A stretch of 64,000 nt of DNA from Christensenella massiliensis (GTDB lineage Bacteria; Bacillota; Clostridia; Christensenellales; Christensenellaceae), in NCBI GenBank assembly GCA_900155415.1, contig LT700187.1, forward strand, positions 930,001-994,000. Reading direction: 5' to 3'. Below the pieces are notes generated by a model that saw nothing but the letters and a program-made list of their open reading frames with translations, made no database searches and had not been told where the DNA came from. Both the position numbers and the translations under genes were made by a program. This document shows positions 59,621-64,000 of this stretch, piece by piece (positions within the stretch are counted from its first letter, which is position 1; each line of letters starts with the position of its first letter).

Positions 59621-60499
59621 CTATCGGCCATCTCCTGCTTTCCGTACGGCGGCATTCAAAAAACCGGAAAGGGGCGGGGATAAATATTTATCCCTGCGGT
59701 ATACCGCATAGTTGGTATTTTTCAGCCGGAGCCCGCGCACAGGAATGCGGACGAGCTCTCCCGCGGCAAGCTCGCGTTCGATGAGCACCTCGGGCAGGAT
59801 ACTGATGCCGAGGCCGCTCTTTGCCGCGGCGGCAAGGGCCTGCGAATCCACGCTCGTCCACACGGGGCGCGCGGCAAGCCCGTGCAGCATGAGCGCGCTG
59901 TCCAGCACCTCGCGCACAGAGCTGCCCTTTTCCCGCAGCAGCAGGGATTCGCGCACAAGCGCCTGCGGCGTTAGGGAACGCGGCGCGGGATAGGAGGGGG
60001 CGCATACCGCCACGCTCGTAAAAGAAGAGAACGGATGTGCGGCGAGGCGGCTGTCCGCCACCGCGCCCTCGATCAGAGCTGCGTCGATCTGATTGGACAG
60101 CAGCTTTTCCGTGTTATGCCGGGCGGTGTCGACCTCGATAGAGACGGGAACGTGGAACGCCTCGGAAAACCGGTGCAGGATGCCGGGCAGGAGCACGTTC
60201 GCAATGGTGATGCTCGAGCCGATGCGCAGAGGGGAAAGAAAATCAAGCTCTCCCTTGCTGCGCTCAAGGTCCTCCGTAAGCTCCACGATGCGCGCCGCCT
60301 TTTCATAAAACGCCTTTCCCGCGCCGGTGAGGAAGATCCTGCGGGCGATACGGTCAAACAGGACGCAGCCTGTTTCCTGCTCGAGCTCGGCGACCACATG
60401 GGAAACGGCGGGCTGCGTCATATACAGGCGCTTTGCGGCGCGGGTAAAGCTCATCTCTTCGCATACGCGGCAGAAAACGGTAAGCTGGCGCAGATTCAT
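59621..60499 (-). CDS. LysR-family regulator
   Basis: 292 residues from ATG at 60499, with AAGGAGACGAT upstream; the frame extends seven codons further but without a site. N-terminal HTH MNLRQLTVFCRVCEEMSFTR, AAKRLYMTQPAVSHVVAELE; the rest is a periplasmic-binding-like effector domain. It is divergent from a chromate-transporter pair and probably activates or represses it. Confidence 0.93.
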   Translation of the reverse strand: MNLRQLTVFCRVCEEMSFTRAAKRLYMTQPAVSHVVAELEQETGCVLFDRIARRIFLTGAGKAFYEKAARIVELTEDLERSKGELDFLSPLRIGSSITIANVLLPGILHRFSEAFHVPVSIEVDTARHNTEKLLSNQIDAALIEGAVADSRLAAHPFSSFTSVAVCAPSYPAPRSLTPQALVRESLLLREKGSSVREVLDSALMLHGLAARPVWTSVDSQALAAAAKSGLGISILPEVLIERELAAGELVRIPVRGLRLKNTNYAVYRRDKYLSPPLSGFLNAAVRKAGDGR

Positions 60500-60541
60500 A
60501 TCGTCTCCTTTCCAATCCATTACTGTTTACTTATGGATTTT

Positions 60542-60561
60542 ATAAAATAATAGCATTTTAT
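60542..60561. promoter_or_regulatory. Putative LysR operator in the lysR-chr intergenic region
   Basis: ATAAAAT (60542-60548) and ATTTTAT (60555-60561) form an inverted repeat with 6-bp spacing, of the T-N11-A type that LysR proteins bind. A TATAAT lies at 60580-60585 for the transporter genes. Confidence 0.5.
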
Positions 60562-60607
60562 GAATTGAACCGCAATCCTTATAATAGGAAAGGGACAGGA
60601 GGAGAGC

Positions 60608-61180
60608 ATGGGAAAAAGAGTATCGCTTGCGTGGCTGTTTGGAATCAATCTTTTCATCAGCGCGTTTACGTTTGGGGGCGGCTATGTCGTCGTTCCCATG
60701 ATTCGCAAATACTATGTGGAAAAAAAGGGGCTGTTTGACGAACGGGAGCTGATGGACCTCGCGGCGTGCGCGCAGTCGTCGCCCGGCGCGGTGGCAGTCA
60801 ATCTCGCGGCGGTAACGGGCTACCGCGTAGCGGGCAGAAAAGGAATGCTCATCGGCTGCGTCGGCGCGGTGATCCCACCCCTTGTCATTTTGACGGTCAT
60901 CTCGTTTTTCTATGCCGCATTCAGTGAAAACCAGATCGTCCGCGCGGTCCTCCGCGGAATGGAGGCGGGTGTGTGCGCGCTCGTCGTGGATGTGGTGATC
61001 GACATGGGGCGCGCAGTGTTTCAGGAGAAAAACCGGCTGCTCGATATCCTGCTGCCCGCCGCTTTCGTGCTCGTATTTTTTTTGCAGGTGAACGTGGTGC
61101 TTGTGATCGCGGGCAGTGCGGCGGCGTCCTTTGCCGCAGGCTGGCTCGCAAGGAGGAAGCGCAATGGAACTGCTGTTTAG
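60608..61180 (+). CDS. Chromate transporter family protein, first half-gene
   Basis: 190 residues; AGGAGGAGAGC before the ATG. The CHR-family signature FGGGYVVVPMI near residue 22 and the ELMDLAACAQSSPGAVAVN stretch are present with about five helices. Half-length CHR proteins work in pairs; the second half overlaps by 17 bp. Known members export chromate, but many gut Clostridia carry them with unknown substrates. Confidence 0.9.
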   Translation: MGKRVSLAWLFGINLFISAFTFGGGYVVVPMIRKYYVEKKGLFDERELMDLAACAQSSPGAVAVNLAAVTGYRVAGRKGMLIGCVGAVIPPLVILTVISFFYAAFSENQIVRAVLRGMEAGVCALVVDVVIDMGRAVFQEKNRLLDILLPAAFVLVFFLQVNVVLVIAGSAAASFAAGWLARRKRNGTAV

Positions 61181-61733
61181 CTTGCTTGGGAATTTTTTGC
61201 AGGTGGGTCTTTTCAGCTTCGGCGGCGGCTATGCGACGATCCCGCTCATACAGGAGTATATCGTCGAGGGGCAGGGATGGCTGACCTATCAGGAGCTGAC
61301 GGATATCCTCACCATTTCCCAGATGACGCCCGGCCCTATTGCGGTCAATACCTCGACCTTTGTGGGTACGCGCATCGCGGGCTTTCCCGGCGCGGTCTTT
61401 GCCACGGTGGGCTGCGTTTTGCCGGGGGTCCTGATGTCGGTGGCGCTGTATTATTTTTTTCGTAAATATAACGGAATACAGGGCGTATCGGACGTGCTCG
61501 CGGGTCTGCGCGCAACGTCTGTCGGCCTCATTGCCGCGGCGGCGGGCAGTATTTTGCTCATCGCGCTCACCGGCTCGTCGGAGCTCGGGCAGGGGAGCGG
61601 GATCGGCGCCGCTACGGCGGGCGTCTTTGCGGGCATGCTGTTTATGCTGCGCAAATGGAAGTGGAGCCCGATGCTCGTGATGGCCGTTTCAGGCGGCCTC
61701 GGCGCGCTGCTGTTCGGCGTGCTTGGACTATGA
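61164..61733 (+). CDS. Chromate transporter family protein, second half-gene
   Basis: 189 residues, ATG at 61164 after AAGGAGG, inside the end of the first half-gene. FGGGYATIPLI near residue 18 and LTISQMTPGPIAVNT mark the second CHR domain. Expected to dimerise with the previous protein in the membrane. Confidence 0.9.
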   Translation: MELLFSLLGNFLQVGLFSFGGGYATIPLIQEYIVEGQGWLTYQELTDILTISQMTPGPIAVNTSTFVGTRIAGFPGAVFATVGCVLPGVLMSVALYYFFRKYNGIQGVSDVLAGLRATSVGLIAAAAGSILLIALTGSSELGQGSGIGAATAGVFAGMLFMLRKWKWSPMLVMAVSGGLGALLFGVLGL

Positions 61734-61808
61734 AGCGGGCAGATACAGCAATATAAGGCTGGGGTTTTGCGGCCCTGCCTTTGATGTGATCTGCTGAATT
61801 AAAAAACG

Positions 61809-61838
61809 CCGCCCTCTTGGTGTGAAGGGCGGTATTTT
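61809..61838. terminator. Bidirectional terminator between the chr and lacI genes
   Basis: CCGCCCT (61809-61815) / AGGGCGG (61826-61832) with Ts on both outer sides (ATTTTT to the right, AAAAAA to the left). Confidence 0.85.
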
Positions 61839-61842
61839 TCGC

Positions 61843-62862
61843 TCACAGATTCTCCAGAATGCGGATATCGTTTTTTACGATAAACTGCTGTTTTTTGGGC
61901 GGCGCGCCGCTCATGAGGGAATTGAACGCGAGCTTCACCGCCTCATAGCCCTGCGCAAACGGCTGCTGGCAGATGGTCGCGTGGATGAGCCCCGCGCGCA
62001 TCAGCTCCTCCGTCTGCGGGATATGGTCGAATGAAACGATGTGCAGCCTGCGCCCCGGCAGGAAAGACTGCACCGCGCGGCAAACGCCATAAATGCCTGC
62101 CGCCACGAGGAAGATCGTATCGATCTCCGGATGGTCGGTCAGCATTTTGCGCGTGCTTTCAAAGCCGATCATATCGTCGTCCTGCGTTTCCATAATGGAA
62201 AGGAACCGGAATTTGGGATATTTTTTATACATCACGTCCAAAAAGCCGTCGATACGCTGCTTGTGGCCGAGGATATGCACAGAGCCGATGAGGATACCGA
62301 CATTTGCGACACCGCCCGTCATCAGGCCCAGCATGCCGCAGGCGATGCGTCCGCCCTCGAAATAGTCGCTGCCTACATAGCATAGGCGGCGGCAGTTTTC
62401 GATGTCCGTATTGAGTGTATAGACCTGAACGCCCCGCGCGGCCAGCTCGTTTATCTTTCCGGCGACCTCCGGGGTATTGATGGGGTTGAAGATCAGCGCG
62501 CTCGAATCGGCTCCCATTTCGGTCAGCGCAGTGATCTGCGCGTCCACATCGTAGCCCTTTAAGGTGCGCAGGACGACCTTTACGCCGTAATCGTGGAGCT
62601 CGCGCTCCGCCGCATGCACACCGCTGATGACCTCGGAAAAGAACGGGTTGCCCTCGCTTGCGAGAAGCACGCTGATGATATAGGATTTTTTCCGCGCGGC
62701 GAGCGCCTTGCCCGCCCGGTTCGGCTTATAGCCTACCTGCTCGGCAATGCTGCGCACGAGCCGCTCCTTTTCGGGGGAAACATGCCCGCGCCCGTTAAGT
62801 ACGCGGTCTACTGTTCCGCGCGAAACGCCGCTCAGTTCGGATATTTGTTTGATCGTTGCCAT
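61843..62862 (-). CDS. LacI-family regulator of the adjacent sugar operon
   Basis: 339 residues. HTH TIKQISELSGVSRGTVDRVL with hinge region, then a ribose-binding-protein-like domain (SYIISVLLASEGNPFFSEVI, VYTLNTDIENCRRLCYVGSD). It is divergent from a DUF4867/fucose-isomerase-like operon, and two identical operators lie in the shared region, so it most likely represses both itself and that operon until a sugar binds. Confidence 0.93.
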   Translation of the reverse strand: MATIKQISELSGVSRGTVDRVLNGRGHVSPEKERLVRSIAEQVGYKPNRAGKALAARKKSYIISVLLASEGNPFFSEVISGVHAAERELHDYGVKVVLRTLKGYDVDAQITALTEMGADSSALIFNPINTPEVAGKINELAARGVQVYTLNTDIENCRRLCYVGSDYFEGGRIACGMLGLMTGGVANVGILIGSVHILGHKQRIDGFLDVMYKKYPKFRFLSIMETQDDDMIGFESTRKMLTDHPEIDTIFLVAAGIYGVCRAVQSFLPGRRLHIVSFDHIPQTEELMRAGLIHATICQQPFAQGYEAVKLAFNSLMSGAPPKKQQFIVKNDIRILENL

Positions 62863-62894
62863 GATTGCCTCACATTCGGTTTGAATACAAGTTC

Positions 62895-62953
62895 TGTGTG
62901 CTCGTGCACATGTTGTATGGTTTTATGATAAAGCCTCGCGGGGATACTGTCAA
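62895..62953 (-). promoter_or_regulatory. Promoter and operator 1 of the lacI gene
   Basis: Minus strand TTGACA (62948-62953), 17 bp, TATCAT (62925-62930); downstream the operator TGTGTGCTCGTGCACA (62895-62910), the reverse complement of the core of operator 2. Confidence 0.82.
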
Positions 62954-62980
62954 CTGTCTTTCACGGCAAAGAAAAAAACG

Positions 62981-63038
62981 TTGACTGCGGCGCGATACGG
63001 TGGTATTCTTAAAGCAAAAGCGTGTGCACGAGCACACA
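62981..63038 (+). promoter_or_regulatory. Promoter and operator 2 of the DUF4867/isomerase operon
   Basis: TTGACT (62981-62986), 17 bp, TATTCT (63004-63009); GTGTGC-ACGA-GCACAC (63022-63037) lies just past the start point. The two operators share TGTGCACGAGCACA and are about 127 bp apart centre to centre, close to twelve helical turns. Confidence 0.85.
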
Positions 63039-63085
63039 TCTGTATTTATGATCCAATAGAAAAATAGATCCAAGGGGGAATTGTG

Positions 63086-63706
63086 ATGGAGATTCAAGCG
63101 GTCACCTCGCCGGCGTTCCGGAAGTACGGAAGGATCGTCGGGGGGATTGATTTTACGGAGCTTTTGGAAGCGATGAAAGCTACTCCCACACCGGACGGCG
63201 TAGTCTATGAGCCGAGCGTTCCGGAATTGGAGGCTGTGGGGGTATTTGAGGCACTGCGCGACCGTGTATACGGTGGCCTGCCCATTCAGATCGGCTACTG
63301 CAACGGGGACAACCATATGCTGAACGCAGTGGAATATCACCGGTCGAGCGAGATCAACGTCGCATGCACGGATATGATACTGCTCATTGGAATGCAGCAG
63401 GATATCGACCCGGATACGTTTGAATACGATACGTCCAAAATGGAGGCGTTCCTCGTGCCCGCGGGCACAGCCGTCGAGGTATACGCGACGACGCTGCACT
63501 ATGCGCCGATCAGCTCGGACGGAAAATTCCGCGTGGTAGTCGTGCTGCCGAAGGAAACGAACGAGCCGCTGACGTTCACGCCCGGAAAAGAGGGAGAGGA
63601 CGCGCTGCTGTTCGCGCGGAACAAGTGGCTGATCGCACACCCGGAAAGCGGGCTGGAAAAAGACGGCGCGTTCATCGGGCTCAAAGGGGAAAACATTACG
63701 ATATAA
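63086..63706 (+). CDS. DUF4867-family protein
   Basis: 206 residues from ATG at 63086 with GGGGGAA upstream. Family-type stretches: VVYEPSVPELEAVGVFE, GGLPIQIGYCNGDNHMLNA, EYHRSSEINVACTDMILL and FLVPAGTAVEVYATTLHYAP. DUF4867 proteins are small cupin-like enzymes of unknown activity that occur beside sugar isomerases and sugar transport genes. First gene of the LacI-controlled operon. Confidence 0.87.
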   Translation: MEIQAVTSPAFRKYGRIVGGIDFTELLEAMKATPTPDGVVYEPSVPELEAVGVFEALRDRVYGGLPIQIGYCNGDNHMLNAVEYHRSSEINVACTDMILLIGMQQDIDPDTFEYDTSKMEAFLVPAGTAVEVYATTLHYAPISSDGKFRVVVVLPKETNEPLTFTPGKEGEDALLFARNKWLIAHPESGLEKDGAFIGLKGENITI

Positions 63707-63731
63707 TCAATTTTAAATGGAGGTCAAAGTT

Positions 63732-64000
63732 ATGAACAACATTCCTGAAGTAAAATTAGGCGTGATCGCGGTGAGCCGCGACTGCTTCGTGATCTCGCTG
63801 TCCGAACGCCGCCGCGCCGCGGTAAAAGAGGCGTGCGGAAAGAAAGGTATCGACCTTTTTGAAGCGAAGACAACGGTGGAAAACGAAACCGACATGCTGA
63901 AGGCCGTAGAGGAAGTGAAAGCGGCAGGCTGCAACGCGCTGCTCGTGTTCCTCGGAAACTTCGGCCCGGAAACGCCGGAAACGCTGATCGCAAAATATTT
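63732..64000 (+). CDS. L-fucose/arabinose isomerase-like protein, N-terminal part
   Basis: Runs off the right edge; about 89 residues are visible. GGAGGTCAAAGTT precedes the ATG. The N-terminus (VKLGVIAVSRDCFVISLSER, GCNALLVFLGNFGPETPETL) fits the N1 domain of fucose-isomerase-fold proteins that follow DUF4867 genes. Probably isomerises an aldose to a ketose; the substrate is not known. Confidence 0.75.
   Translation, partial: MNNIPEVKLGVIAVSRDCFVISLSERRRAAVKEACGKKGIDLFEAKTTVENETDMLKAVEEVKAAGCNALLVFLGNFGPETPETLIAKY

Overview
The window reads as a chromosome segment of a G+C-rich Gram-positive anaerobe of the Bacillota, most likely class Clostridia. The evidence is strong AGGAGG ribosome binding sites, consensus sigma-A promoters (TTGACA-N17-TATAAT type), SepF, YesM/YesN-type two-component genes, YtrA-type GntR control, ECF transporters with fused ATPases, MptD/Trep_Strep S components and DUF4867/HMA2-type families. 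No rRNA, tRNA, CRISPR array or intact mobile element is visible. Family or genus cannot be fixed from the sequence alone.

Layout. 1-7150: end of a ribose-type sugar ABC permease, a polyol dehydrogenase, a xylulokinase-like kinase, a YesN/YesM two-component pair, and on the opposite strand an RbsA-like protein whose nucleotide-binding motifs are all degraded. 7310-7771: five tandem 93-bp repeats. 7798-9770: a YtrA-type repressor with a palindromic operator and an ABC exporter. 9960-11760: an AT-richer island of tiny minus-strand genes, including what looks like a start-less phage/polymorphic toxin tip (BECR-like nuclease) overlapping a possible immunity gene. 11862-13713: MarR-MATE operon. 13993-15039: a second zinc alcohol dehydrogenase.

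15106-20254: AraC regulator, a pair of Irp6/YbtPQ-like ABC half-transporters and a DtxR-family regulator. An inverted repeat GTTAGC-N4-GCTAAC precedes both the regulator and the transporters, and the same box recurs at 39542 before a separate ECF transporter. Together they suggest one iron or heme uptake regulon.

21320-35569: a cobalamin riboswitch with terminators leads a long locus: a small homing-endonuclease-repeat protein, a FecR-like/DUF4430 membrane protein, a 2309-residue surface protein that carries both a transcobalamin-like DUF4430 domain and an alpha6/alpha6 barrel (the two folds of mammalian intrinsic factor, in reversed order), and an ECF transporter (T, fused A-A, TIM-barrel protein, S, second T). 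This is the most exciting region: a candidate bacterial intrinsic-factor-like B12 capture system. A cobS gene lies apart at 56422.

35751-38771: CsoR-controlled copper ATPase with a CopZ-like domain fused at the C-terminus. 38822-42287: TetR plus ECF transporter. 42269-43405: anion permease. 43633-47924: a P-type ATPase (YSC instead of CPC) embedded among three further HMA2-like proteins. 48304 onward: LytTR regulator, a frameshifted M13 peptidase, a DUF2207 membrane protein, SepF, HxlR/monooxygenase-like pair, cobS/GIY-YIG, two TetR genes, HU, an aquaporin remnant, LysR/chromate transporter, and at the right edge a LacI-controlled sugar operon (DUF4867, fucose-isomerase-like) with two matching operators.
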